Origin: an uncultured Clostridia bacterium
GTDB taxonomy: Bacteria; Bacillota_A; Clostridia; Oscillospirales; Oscillospiraceae
Reading direction: 5' to 3'
DNA length: 55,093 bases
Assembly (NCBI GenBank): GCA_949289625.1
Contig: CASEPH010000339.1
Location: 1-55,093 of the forward strand
Each line of letters opens with the position of its first letter. The stretch's first letter is position 1. The notes beneath the pieces are model-generated. The model did no database searches, was not told the origin of the DNA, and was given only the letters and a program-made list of their open reading frames with translations. A program made the translations under genes and the position numbers. Positions 8,614-15,656 of this stretch are shown here, in pieces.

Positions 8614-8963
8614 GCCAATTCTCCTTTACTTAATTGGTTTGCATTTCTGCATTTTTCACGTTCCCCATTCGCCGCGGAGCGCGGCGTCGCACGAAGTCAA
8701 AAATGCCACGAAACGGTTCGCTGCTGGCACCGTGCTAAAGGGTTTTGGGCCCAGGCCCATGTGCATTAGCGAACAGAGCTCGCCGCGATCCCAAGGGCCC
8801 CCAGCCTGCACATTTGGAGCTGGGATTTCGACGATTCTATCCTGCGCGGCATTCTCTCCTTTCTGTGTGAAATCACGCGGTGTCCTCCAGGAAAGACCAG
8901 TGATTGGATGGCACGGTCTTTTGCCTTACCCTTTGGGCACTTTTTGAAGGCTTTCGCCTATCA
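8614..8963 (-). promoter_or_regulatory. Long 5' leader of lplBC with possible pseudoknot RNA
   Basis: About 350 nt between the predicted start site and the lplB ATG. On the minus strand it contains: an AGGC-GAAA-GCCU tetraloop hairpin near 8948-8959; a 7-bp stem AAAGACC/GGTCTTT (8915-8921 with 8892-8898) closing a 16-nt loop; and, in that loop, AATCAC (8900-8905), perfectly complementary to GTGATT at 8871-8876, which would form an H-type pseudoknot just before a ribosome site (8856-8860). Further down is a 7-bp hairpin (8670-8686). It does not match a riboswitch class I can recall. Confidence 0.45.
8766..8852 (-). CDS. Possible 28-residue leader peptide upstream of lplB
   Basis: An ATG at 8852 preceded by AAAGGAGAGA opens a 28-codon frame ending in TAA at 8766: MPRRIESSKSQL then QMCRLGALGIAASSVR. 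It lies about 110 nt into the predicted lplB leader transcript and directly after a predicted pseudoknot that ends 11 nt before its ribosome site. The peptide is basic at the start with a Gly/Ala-rich end. I do not recognise it; it may be a regulatory leader peptide, a small bioactive peptide or a chance frame. The strong ribosome site is the main support. Confidence 0.35.
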   Translation of the reverse strand: MPRRIESSKSQLQMCRLGALGIAASSVR

Positions 8964-8969
8964 AAGATG

Positions 8970-8997
8970 ATTATAGCATAATTTAAGCGTTTTACAA
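8970..8997 (-). promoter_or_regulatory. Promoter of the lplBC cassette
   Basis: Minus strand: -10 TATAAT (8970-8975), 16-nt spacer, -35 TTGTAA (8992-8997). It would start transcription near 8963, about 350 nt before lplB. Confidence 0.65.
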
Positions 8998-9258
8998 GTC
9001 ATTTTTCATAAAAAACGTCAAATTTTTTGTCTATTTCCCCGTGGGGCAAGGCATTATCCACAAATGCGCAGTCAGAAACCTGCAATTTTAGCGCCGTTTT
9101 TTGTGCAATCTCACCTGTGGTCGCAGGACTTTTATATGGTACGTTTAAGATTATTATTCTCCAATTCAGAAACTTTTCGCACAATTTATTCATTTTTCGT
9201 CATTGTGCACACACGTCCCCCTTTGTGTATTTTATGCCTCTTTTGCCGTCGGTAGAAC
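8998..9258. other. AT-rich intergenic stretch, no gene recognised
   Basis: Between the lplBC promoter and the terminator below clpC. The sequence is AT-rich. The short frames here lack ribosome sites and resemble no known protein. No repeat, tRNA or clear structure was found. Confidence 0.6.
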
Positions 9259-9302
9259 GAAAAAGAGTCGGTCTCCCCTTTTCAGGAAACCGACTCTTTT
9301 TC
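9259..9302. terminator. Intrinsic terminator after clpC (bidirectional)
   Basis: Long hairpin with arms AAAGAGTCGGT...ACCGACTCTTT (9262-9272 and 9290-9300), A-tract on one side and T-tract on the other, so it can end transcription in both directions. On the minus strand it overlaps the clpC stop codon. Confidence 0.88.
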
Positions 9303-11658
9303 AGACCTTCGCTTTTAGGCCGTCTGCTTCTGTAACAATCCGAACGCGACCCGTCCACGCTCCCTCCGCCAGGAGACGTGCCAACGGATCTGCCAGCTCC
9401 CGATCGATGGTACGCAGCAGGCTCCGAACCCCATACCCGTCCTTTTTCCAACGGCCACAGAGGTATTCCGCCACCTGCTCATCTAGCTGCAGGCTTCTGC
9501 CTTCCCGTTCCACTTGACGGCAGAAATCCTGAAGCAGCTTTTCCGCAATGGCCTTTTGCGCCTGCGGGGAAGGCCGTTCAAAGGGCACAATCGCGTCCAG
9601 ACGTCCCAGAAACTCTCCGGAAAATCCAGTTTCCAGTTCCCGTCGGAGGCTGCCCTCCCGATCCGGCGCTGTTCCCGCAAAGCCTAACGAGGCGCCTTCC
9701 CGAGATATGGCATCCGCACCCAAATTGCAGGTCATGACCACCACCGTATTCCGAAAGTCCACACTGATTCCCTCAGCGTCTGTAAGCTTCCCCTCGTCCA
9801 TGATCTGGAGCAGCAGCGCGCGGACATCGGCATGGGCTTTTTCCACCTCGTCAAACAACACCAAGGAATAGGGTTTCTGTCGAATCTTTTCCGTCAGCAA
9901 ACCGCCTTCCCCATAGCCTGCATAGCCTGGAGGGGCACCAATGAGGCTGGCAGTACCGGTCTTTTCACTCAGTTCCGTCATGTCCAGTCGGATCAGAGCA
10001 TCCTTCTGTCCGTACAGTTCCTCCGCCAGAGCCCGGCACAGCTCTGTTTTTCCCACGCCGGTAGGCCCTGTAAACAGGAAGCAGCCCCGGGGCCGATGAT
10101 CGCTGTCAAAGCCGAGACGGCTCCGAAGCAAGGCCTTCGTCACGGTTTCAATCGCAGCTTTTTGCCCAATCACCCGTTGCTCCAGCCGCTGGGCCAAATG
10201 CAGAAGCCGATCATCCATTTTCCCCTGTACCGCAGAAAGAGGGACGCCGGTACGTCGGCTCACTACCATGGCCATATGCCTTGGCTCCACCAGATACCCC
10301 CCACGGCTTCTCCCCTTTTCATGGAGTTCCTGATTGAGCCGGCTTAGCTCATCCCGCAGTCCTGCCGCTCGCTCATATTGTCGTTTCTCCACAGCCCCAG
10401 AGAGTTTCTCCTCCAAATGCTGTCTCGTTCTGAGGTTTCGCCCCGTAATACTTTTTTCGGCCTGAAGCCGCACCAGCGATGCCGCCTCATCCAACAGATC
10501 CACCGCCCGATCCGGCCAGCAGCGGTCGGGAAAATAGCGACCGGACAGAGAAACCGCAGCCTCAATGGCCTCCGGCGTATAGGTGATCCCATGGAACTGC
10601 TCGAACTCCCGCTGGATCCCCTTTAAAATTCCCAGGGTTTCCTGGGCTGTAGGCTCCGGCACCTCCACTCGGGAAAACCGCCGGGAGAGCGCCGCGTCCC
10701 GTTCGATATACTTCCGATACTCCTTTTCCGTGGTGGCGCCAATCATCTGGATTTCTCCTCTGCCCAAGGCCGGCTTGAGAATGTTTGCCGCATCGATGGC
10801 CCCTTCCGCCGAACCTGCGCCCACAATCGTATGCATTTCATCCACAAACAAAATCACATTGCCCGCGTGGATGACCTCATCCAAAATATCCCGCAGCCGT
10901 TCCTCAAACTCTCCACGATACTTGGTTCCAGCCACCAGGGAGGACATGTATAATGCCACCACCCGCTTATCCCGCAGGGCATCCGGGACCCTGCCTCCGG
11001 CAATCTCCATGGCCAGCTTTTCCGCCAGAGCCGTCTTGCCCACCCCGGGCTTGCCCACCAGTGCCGGATTGTTTTTGGTTCGGCGGCACAGGATTCCCAC
11101 AATGCTCTCCAGTTCCCTGTCCCGGCCAATCACCGCAGGACACCGCCCTGCCGCTGCCTTTTCCGTCAAATCAAGGCTAAATTTGTCCAGCAGTTTCGTC
11201 ATATCTCCGCCTCCGCGTTTCGTTCTCCGGGCCAACTCCAACGCCCGGGTAAAAAGTTGGTTCTCGTCCACGCCCAAGGATTCCAGCAACATACCACCTG
11301 CGCTTCCCGGCACCCGCAAAATACCAAGCAGCAGGTGCAGGGGTTCCATTTGCGTTTGTCCCAGCTCCAAAGCCTCTCCCGCTGCCGCCAAAATTGCGAT
11401 TCTCGCCTGGGCCGTCAATCCCTGCAGTGGAAAATACCCGGCCGTCCCGCTGCCGCTTTGTTGCTCCAGCGCCTGTAGCAGCAGGTCTTCGTCCACCCGA
11501 TTCTCCTCTAGGGCCTGCATCACCCAGGGATCCTCGATCCGCACCACCCCCAGCAGCAGATGCTCGCTGCCCACATAGCTGTGCCCTAGCTGTGCCGCCG
11601 TCAGCTCCGCCCACTTAATCGCTGCCTCTCCGCGGGGCGAAAACCGTCGTTTTGCCAT
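9301..11658 (-). CDS. clpC: ATP-dependent Clp protease ATP-binding subunit, ClpC type
   Basis: AAA+ unfoldase of about 785 residues expected to feed substrates to ClpP. From the chosen start: Clp N-domain repeats (about 1-150); first AAA module with Walker A GKPGVGKT (202-209) and Walker B ILFVDE (270-275); a short UVR/M-like coiled segment (about 415-450); second AAA module with Walker A GPTGVGKT (532-539) and Walker B LVLFDE (600-605). An LGF tripeptide near 659-661 is at the place of the ClpP-docking loop. The frame opens further up to a TTG at 11712; ATG at 11658 is preferred for its GGTGA site. The ctsR-mcsA-mcsB genes that often accompany clpC are absent; it stands alone. Confidence 0.9.
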   Translation of the reverse strand: MAKRRFSPRGEAAIKWAELTAAQLGHSYVGSEHLLLGVVRIEDPWVMQALEENRVDEDLLLQALEQQSGSGTAGYFPLQGLTAQARIAILAAAGEALELGQTQMEPLHLLLGILRVPGSAGGMLLESLGVDENQLFTRALELARRTKRGGGDMTKLLDKFSLDLTEKAAAGRCPAVIGRDRELESIVGILCRRTKNNPALVGKPGVGKTALAEKLAMEIAGGRVPDALRDKRVVALYMSSLVAGTKYRGEFEERLRDILDEVIHAGNVILFVDEMHTIVGAGSAEGAIDAANILKPALGRGEIQMIGATTEKEYRKYIERDAALSRRFSRVEVPEPTAQETLGILKGIQREFEQFHGITYTPEAIEAAVSLSGRYFPDRCWPDRAVDLLDEAASLVRLQAEKSITGRNLRTRQHLEEKLSGAVEKRQYERAAGLRDELSRLNQELHEKGRSRGGYLVEPRHMAMVVSRRTGVPLSAVQGKMDDRLLHLAQRLEQRVIGQKAAIETVTKALLRSRLGFDSDHRPRGCFLFTGPTGVGKTELCRALAEELYGQKDALIRLDMTELSEKTGTASLIGAPPGYAGYGEGGLLTEKIRQKPYSLVLFDEVEKAHADVRALLLQIMDEGKLTDAEGISVDFRNTVVVMTCNLGADAISREGASLGFAGTAPDREGSLRRELETGFSGEFLGRLDAIVPFERPSPQAQKAIAEKLLQDFCRQVEREGRSLQLDEQVAEYLCGRWKKDGYGVRSLLRTIDRELADPLARLLAEGAWTGRVRIVTEADGLKAKV

Positions 11659-11748
11659 TTCGCTCACCATCCTTGCATACCTATGATTACCATTTTTCTC
11701 CTCTCTATTCAAATGTTACAAGGAAAAAGAAAATTTGCGGAAAAAGAT

Positions 11749-11776
11749 TTGCATTTTAAAAAATCCATGGTACAAT
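11749..11776 (+). promoter_or_regulatory. Promoter of the ferredoxin gene
   Basis: -35 TTGCAT (11749-11754), 16-nt spacer, -10 TACAAT (11771-11776), about 45 nt before the ferredoxin ATG. It lies in the gap divergent to clpC. Confidence 0.65.
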
Positions 11777-11820
11777 GGGAAAAACGGATCCCTTGGGGAC
11801 CCATTTTGGAGGTGTACATT

Positions 11821-11991
11821 ATGGCATACAAAATTGGTGAAGACTGCATTTCCTGCGGCCTGTGCGCCAGCAATTGCCCCGTTGAGGCCATTGCCCCCGG
11901 CGATGATCACTATGTGATCGATCCGGATACCTGCATCGAGTGCGGCACCTGCGCAGACAACTGTCCCGTGGAGGCCATTACGCAGGAGTAA
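11821..11991 (+). CDS. 2[4Fe-4S] ferredoxin, clostridial type
   Basis: Soluble low-potential electron carrier of 56 residues, the classical clostridial ferredoxin size. Two cluster-binding sets are visible: Cys9, 12, 15, 19 (CISCGLCASNCP) and Cys38, 41, 44, 48 (CIECGTCADNCP). The start is the ATG at 11821, preceded by GGAGG at 11808-11812; a longer in-frame reading upstream runs through the promoter and is rejected. It is monocistronic: its own promoter lies in front and a strong hairpin with a T-rich tail follows at 12007-12036. Likely partners are pyruvate:ferredoxin oxidoreductase and hydrogenases, none of which is in the window. Confidence 0.96.
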   Translation: MAYKIGEDCISCGLCASNCPVEAIAPGDDHYVIDPDTCIECGTCADNCPVEAITQE

Positions 11992-12006
11992 TGAAACCAG
12001 GACTGC

Positions 12007-12036
12007 GGACGCCGCTTACCGCGGCGTCCCTTTTCC
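12007..12036 (+). terminator. Intrinsic terminator after ferredoxin
   Basis: Perfect 9-bp stem GGACGCCGC/GCGGCGTCC with a TTACC loop, followed by CTTTTCC, 15 nt after the ferredoxin stop. Confidence 0.85.
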
Positions 12037-12063
12037 TGCGCAGAATAGAAAGGAGCAGCCCAT

Positions 12064-12774
12064 ATGCCGCAAACGCTTTGGGATGGCGGTCCTCTGCTGG
12101 AGCAGGCTCCGGAGGTTTTTCCCATGGGCACAGACTCTATCCTTTTAGCGGATTTTGCCCGTCCGGGTCCTCGGGATCGGATTTTGGACTTGGGAACAGG
12201 AAGTGGCATTCTGCCGATTCTGCTGCTCTTTGAACGGCCGGGAATGACTGCAACAGCCCTGGAAAAAAGCAAAGCCGCCTGTGCCCTGGCCCAGAAGAAT
12301 TTTATATGCAACCACCTTTCTGCGCAAATCACGCTGCTGGAAGGAGATCTGCGGGATTATCGCAGTCTGCTTCCCTGCGGCAGCTTTGATTTGACCATCT
12401 CCAATCCCCCCTATTTCCCATTGGAACGCGGCTTTTCCGCTGCCGGAGAACTGCGAAATGCCCGAAGCGAAGCAGGCTGCACCCTCTTTGAGCTATGCAC
12501 CGCCGCTGCCTGGGCCACCCGCTGGGGAGGAAGTTTTTGTCTGGTATTCCGCCCGGAACGCCTTTGTGATCTGTTTGACACACTGCGAACCACCGGCTTT
12601 GAACCAAAACGCATTCGTCCGGTCCACCACGCTTTCGGTATGCCTGTAAACCTTTTGCTGCTGGAGGCCCGCCGAGGCGGAAAGCCTGGACTTACCTGGG
12701 AAAAAGACCTTTATCTCTACACCCCCGACGGACTGGAGTCCGAGGAAACCCGACGGATCTACCGTCGAAGCTGA
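12064..12774 (+). CDS. TrmN6-like SAM-dependent methyltransferase (tRNA1(Val) adenine-N6, YabB/YfiC family)
   Basis: A 236-residue class I methyltransferase. The SAM-binding motif LDLGTGSG is at 41-48 and the catalytic NPPY, the hallmark of exocyclic-amine (N6-adenine/N4-cytosine) methylation, is at 114-117. Overall layout, including the N-terminal FPMGTDSILLADFA, matches the YabB/YfiC family, whose E. coli member methylates A37 of tRNA1(Val). ATG with an AAAGGAG site. It is 12 nt ahead of rsmI; the same pairing with rsmI (yabC) is common in Bacillota. The exact tRNA target in this lineage is inferred from the family. Confidence 0.88.
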   Translation: MPQTLWDGGPLLEQAPEVFPMGTDSILLADFARPGPRDRILDLGTGSGILPILLLFERPGMTATALEKSKAACALAQKNFICNHLSAQITLLEGDLRDYRSLLPCGSFDLTISNPPYFPLERGFSAAGELRNARSEAGCTLFELCTAAAWATRWGGSFCLVFRPERLCDLFDTLRTTGFEPKRIRPVHHAFGMPVNLLLLEARRGGKPGLTWEKDLYLYTPDGLESEETRRIYRRS

Positions 12775-12786
12775 AAGGAGCCTATT

Positions 12787-13620
12787 ATGCCTGGAACCCT
12801 TGTCCTGGTTCCCACCCCCATTGGGAACCTGGGAGATATTTCTCCACGAGCCGCTGACGCGCTGGCTATGGCAGATTTCATCGCAGCGGAGGATACTCGG
12901 GTATCCATCAAGCTGCTCAACCATTTAGAGATTAAGAAACCTCTGGTCAGCTATCATGAACACAACAAGCAGGACAGCGGCCGGCAGATTTTGGATCGTC
13001 TTCTGTCCGGGCAAAGCTGCGCGCTGGTTACCGACGCGGGTACGCCGGCCATTTCAGATCCCGGTGAGGATTTGGTTCGGCTGTGTGCGCAAAACGGCGT
13101 ACCCGTTTCCGCCATTCCCGGCCCCTGTGCCGCCATCACCGCTCTGGCTGTTTCTGGTCTGCCCACCGGCCGTTTTACCTTCGAAGGCTTTCTATCTGTC
13201 AATAAAAAAAGCAGAAGAGAGCATCTTAACTCTCTTCTGTCAGAACCCAGAACCATGATTTTCTACGAAGCACCCCACAAGGTGCGCGCCACGCTGCAGG
13301 ATCTTTTGGATGCCTTTGGTCCCACCCGCCACATTACACTCTGCCGGGAGTTGACCAAACTCCACGAGGAGATACTTCGTATGACGCTCCAAGAAGCAGT
13401 GAGTTTTTATACAGAAAATGACCCCAGGGGCGAATATGTTTTGGTGGTGGAGGGAGCTGTCTCTACAGTGTCCGATACCCCCACACTGGAGGACTGCCTG
13501 GACCGCATACAGCAGCTTCGGGCATCCGGCGCCAGTCTCAAGGACGCCGCCAAACAGGTGAGCCGGGAAAGCGGCATTCCCAGGAACACGCTATACGAAG
13601 CCGCATTATCGCAGAACTAA
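12787..13620 (+). CDS. rsmI: 16S rRNA (cytidine(1402)-2'-O)-methyltransferase RsmI
   Basis: SAM-dependent enzyme that methylates the ribose of C1402 of 16S rRNA, 277 residues. It opens with GTLVLVPTPIGNLGDISPRA, the family signature of the tetrapyrrole-methylase fold, followed by AAEDTRVSIKLLNHL and the SAM-site region TDAGTPAISDPGEDLV. The C-terminal part carries the small HTH-like segment typical of the family. AAAGGAG site. It follows the trmN6-like gene and ends in a strong hairpin shared with abrB. It works on the same nucleotide as RsmH (5209-6156). Confidence 0.97.
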   Translation: MPGTLVLVPTPIGNLGDISPRAADALAMADFIAAEDTRVSIKLLNHLEIKKPLVSYHEHNKQDSGRQILDRLLSGQSCALVTDAGTPAISDPGEDLVRLCAQNGVPVSAIPGPCAAITALAVSGLPTGRFTFEGFLSVNKKSRREHLNSLLSEPRTMIFYEAPHKVRATLQDLLDAFGPTRHITLCRELTKLHEEILRMTLQEAVSFYTENDPRGEYVLVVEGAVSTVSDTPTLEDCLDRIQQLRASGASLKDAAKQVSRESGIPRNTLYEAALSQN

Positions 13621-13658
13621 AAAAAGACGCAAACCCCACGCTGGTTTGCGTCTTTTTT
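13621..13658. terminator. Bidirectional terminator between rsmI and abrB
   Basis: Perfect stem AAAAAGACGCAAACC/GGTTTGCGTCTTTTT with a 7-nt loop, A-tract before and T-tract after, serving the convergent ends of rsmI (plus) and abrB (minus). Confidence 0.93.
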
Positions 13659-13663
13659 ACCCA

Positions 13664-13906
13664 TTAGAACTTCTTTACTTCCTCCAGGCACTTTCTGCAG
13701 ATGTTCCGTCCCTTATAATTGATGACATCCTTGGCATCTCCGCAGAAAATGCAAGCAGGCTCATACTTTTTGAGAATAATTGTGGATCCCTCCACATAGA
13801 TTTCCAGAGAATCACGCTCTGCAATTTCCAGCGTACGGCGGAGCTCGATCGGCAGTACGATCCGGCCAAGCTCATCTACTTTTCTGACGATTCCGGTAGA
13901 TTTCAT
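13664..13906 (-). CDS. abrB: AbrB-family transition-state regulator with C-terminal Cys pairs
   Basis: DNA-binding regulator of 80 residues. The N-terminal swapped-hairpin domain is nearly the clostridial consensus (MKSTGIVRKVDELGR, then VLPIELRRTL). The C-terminal part has CIFC (52-55) and CRKC (70-73), a probable small zinc site seen in clostridial AbrB proteins and lacking in Bacillus AbrB. The start at 13906 has AAAGGAG 9 nt upstream; a longer upstream reading runs through the promoter and is rejected. It is divergent from spmA-spmB with a perfect sigma-A promoter and an AT-rich inverted repeat in the shared region. AbrB represses stationary-phase and spore genes in relatives; the targets here are unknown. 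Confidence 0.95.
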   Translation of the reverse strand: MKSTGIVRKVDELGRIVLPIELRRTLEIAERDSLEIYVEGSTIILKKYEPACIFCGDAKDVINYKGRNICRKCLEEVKKF

Positions 13907-13954
13907 TGTTTTTTGTCTCCTTTTCCATAACCATAAGCCTAGCGCTCTAATGGT

Positions 13955-13983
13955 ATTATAGGAATTAGTTAGAATTTTGTCAA
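13955..13983 (-). promoter_or_regulatory. Consensus sigma-A promoter of abrB
   Basis: Minus strand: -35 TTGACA (13978-13983), 17-nt spacer, -10 TATAAT (13955-13960). All twelve consensus bases match. Confidence 0.9.
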
Positions 13984-13986
13984 TGG

Positions 13987-14010
13987 ATTTTGTATATATT
14001 TTTACAAAAT
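13987..14010. repeat. AT-rich inverted repeat between abrB and spmA
   Basis: ATTTTGTA - 8 nt - TACAAAAT, a perfect 8-bp inverted repeat lying 4 nt above the abrB -35 box and about 58 nt above the spmA ATG. It is a candidate operator for AbrB itself or another regulator. Confidence 0.5.
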
Positions 14011-14067
14011 TCTCACTATTTCTTTGGGATTTCCGCAAAAGCACCGCTAAATTTAGGAGGGATTTTT

Positions 14068-14643
14068 ATGTTATCCTGGCTATGGACAGGTATGGTCCTG
14101 ATATCCATTCTCTGCGGTATCCTCTTTGGTACTGCCGGAGCTGTATCCAGTGCCGCCATGGAGGGTGCCACCACTGCCATAGAGCTCTCACTGGCGTTGG
14201 CCGGACCCATGTGCCTCTGGTGCGGCGTGGGCGAACTGATGCGCCGTAGTGGTTTGCGTGAAAACCTGTCCAAACTGCTCTCCCCGCTACTGGGACATCT
14301 TTTCCCTACATTCCGACACAAACCAGACGGTTTCTCCGCCCTCTGTGCCAACGTAACAGCCAATCTTCTAGGCCTGGGAAACGCAGCCACCCCTATGGGT
14401 ATTGAGGCCTGTCGTGCCATGAACGACGGTACAGGCATCGCCACCAATGAGCAGTGCCGTCTAGTGGCCATGAATACCGCATCCATCCAGCTTCTGCCCA
14501 CCACTGTAGCAGCCCTTCGGGCAGGGTTGGGCGCTTCCTCGCCATTGGATATTTTACCTTGCGTCCTGCTGACAAGCTTGTGCTCTGTAACCGTTGGACT
14601 TTTAATGTGCCGACTTCTGGAGAAATTTGTCCATGGCAGCTGA
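14068..14643 (+). CDS. spmA: Spore maturation protein A (SpmA)
   Basis: Membrane protein of 191 residues needed with SpmB for spore-core dehydration and heat resistance in Bacillus and Clostridium. Several membrane segments are visible, with the nucleoside-recognition (Gate-like) core: LCANVTANLLGLGNAATPMG near the middle and MNTASIQLLPTTVAALRA after it, both strongly conserved in SpmA. ATG at 14068 has a TTAGGAGGG site; an upstream extension is rejected. Its last 11 nt overlap spmB. No clear sigma-A promoter lies in front, which would suit forespore-specific transcription, though I could not define a sigma-G box. Confidence 0.95.
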   Translation: MLSWLWTGMVLISILCGILFGTAGAVSSAAMEGATTAIELSLALAGPMCLWCGVGELMRRSGLRENLSKLLSPLLGHLFPTFRHKPDGFSALCANVTANLLGLGNAATPMGIEACRAMNDGTGIATNEQCRLVAMNTASIQLLPTTVAALRAGLGASSPLDILPCVLLTSLCSVTVGLLMCRLLEKFVHGS

Positions 14644-15142
14644 GCTATTGATCCCCGGCATTTTGGCGCTCACTGCATGCATTTCCCTGCATCGCAAGGA
14701 AAACGTATATTCCGCCATGACCGACGGTGCCGCCGATGGATTGCGGCTTCTGCTTACCATCATCCCTTCCCTCATCGTACTCCTGTGCGCAGTCAATATG
14801 CTGCGAGCCAGCGGTGCGCTGGACATCCTCTCCCGCTGGCTTTCTCCTTTTTGCCATGCCATTGGCCTGCCTCCGGAAACGCTGCCTCTAATGCTGGTCC
14901 GTCCCTTCAGCGGCAGTGCTGCTCTGGCGGTGGGGGCAGATCTCATGCGGGAATACGGCGTGGATTCTCTCATCGGCCGAACCGCAGCGGTGATGCTGGG
15001 CTCTACAGAAACCACCTTCTACACCATCAGCGTCTATTTTGGCGCCTGCGGTATTTCCCGGTCCCGGCACACCATCGCCGCTGCTCTATGCGCAGATCTG
15101 ACCGGATTCCTCGCCGCGGCCCTGTTCACCCGTCTCATGTAG
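14633..15142 (+). CDS. spmB: Spore maturation protein B (SpmB)
   Basis: Partner of SpmA, 169 residues, several membrane segments and the conserved LVRPFSGSAALAVGADLM followed by MLGSTETTFYTISVYFGA, typical of the SpmB gate domain. The start ATG at 14633 lies within the 3' end of spmA (11-nt overlap) with GGAG about 9 nt upstream, so translation is coupled. It ends in a run of intergenic sequence convergent with the DUF1934 gene; the hairpin at 15182-15217 could end both transcripts. Confidence 0.95.
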   Translation: MAAELLIPGILALTACISLHRKENVYSAMTDGAADGLRLLLTIIPSLIVLLCAVNMLRASGALDILSRWLSPFCHAIGLPPETLPLMLVRPFSGSAALAVGADLMREYGVDSLIGRTAAVMLGSTETTFYTISVYFGACGISRSRHTIAAALCADLTGFLAAALFTRLM

Positions 15143-15181
15143 TACATGACTGCACCACCTATTGCACCTCCTTTCCATAGC

Positions 15182-15217
15182 AAAACGGCGCGCTGCAAAA
15201 CAAAGTTTGCAGCGCGT
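15182..15217 (-). terminator. Intrinsic terminator after the ddl-murI-DUF1934 operon
   Basis: Perfect 11-bp stem (arms 15189-15199 and 15206-15216, loop ACAAAG) followed on the minus strand by CGTTTTG. It is also convergent with the end of spmB. Confidence 0.75.
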
Positions 15218-15223
15218 CTCAAT

Positions 15224-15652
15224 TTAGTTAATCGGCTTCCGCACATCAATGGTAAAGGAATTAAGGCCCTGGATCTGATCCTCGATCTCAATCCCGTAAC
15301 TGATTTCCAGTCTGCCACCCTCCGGCCCCAAATTGTTCTTCAGCCGTCGGGCCTGAATGCCAATGGTCAAGGCCCCAAAGCCCATGTCGTAGAGGGAAAC
15401 ATTCTTCTTTCCCGTCTCAAATACCATGCGGGATTGAACCGCACCGGTGCGGGTCAGCTCCACATGATCGTCCTTCACGGCAAAGGTGGTGGTGGTGCCT
15501 TCCATGCCAGTCATTTCCGACTCCTCATAACTGAGGTAAACCACGTCGCCCACCCGCTTCATGATGCCATCCGTGACAATCTGCACAGTCTGGGGTTCCT
15601 CCCCCAAAAACTTCTGCTTGCCTTCCACAGAAATTACAACAGACTCTTCCAT
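15224..15652 (-). CDS. DUF1934 (YwiB-like) small beta-barrel protein
   Basis: A 142-residue protein of the DUF1934/YwiB family, a lipocalin-like beta-barrel of unknown function. Visible family traits are the opening VVISVEGKQ, the middle VVYLSYEESEMTGMEGTTT and the end LEISYGIEIEDQIQGLNSF. The start at 15652 is chosen because the frame above it runs into murI and this ATG begins the conserved region. It follows murI by 4 nt and closes the operon. A role near cell-wall precursor synthesis is suggested only by context. Confidence 0.85.
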   Translation of the reverse strand: MEESVVISVEGKQKFLGEEPQTVQIVTDGIMKRVGDVVYLSYEESEMTGMEGTTTTFAVKDDHVELTRTGAVQSRMVFETGKKNVSLYDMGFGALTIGIQARRLKNNLGPEGGRLEISYGIEIEDQIQGLNSFTIDVRKPIN

Positions 15653-15656
15653 AGAT

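Noticed and set aside
8850..8963. A known riboswitch (c-di-GMP, SAM, cobalamin, TPP, ZTP) in the lpl leader
   Set aside because: Core motifs of these classes, as I recall them, were not found; it is kept only as an unclassified structure.
8999..9193. A 64-codon minus-strand frame in the AT-rich gap above lplB
   Set aside because: No ribosome site, no recognisable sequence, and it runs into the lplB promoter.
11683..11820. A longer ferredoxin with a 46-residue N-terminal extension
   Set aside because: The extension covers the promoter and ribosome site; clostridial ferredoxins are about 55 residues.
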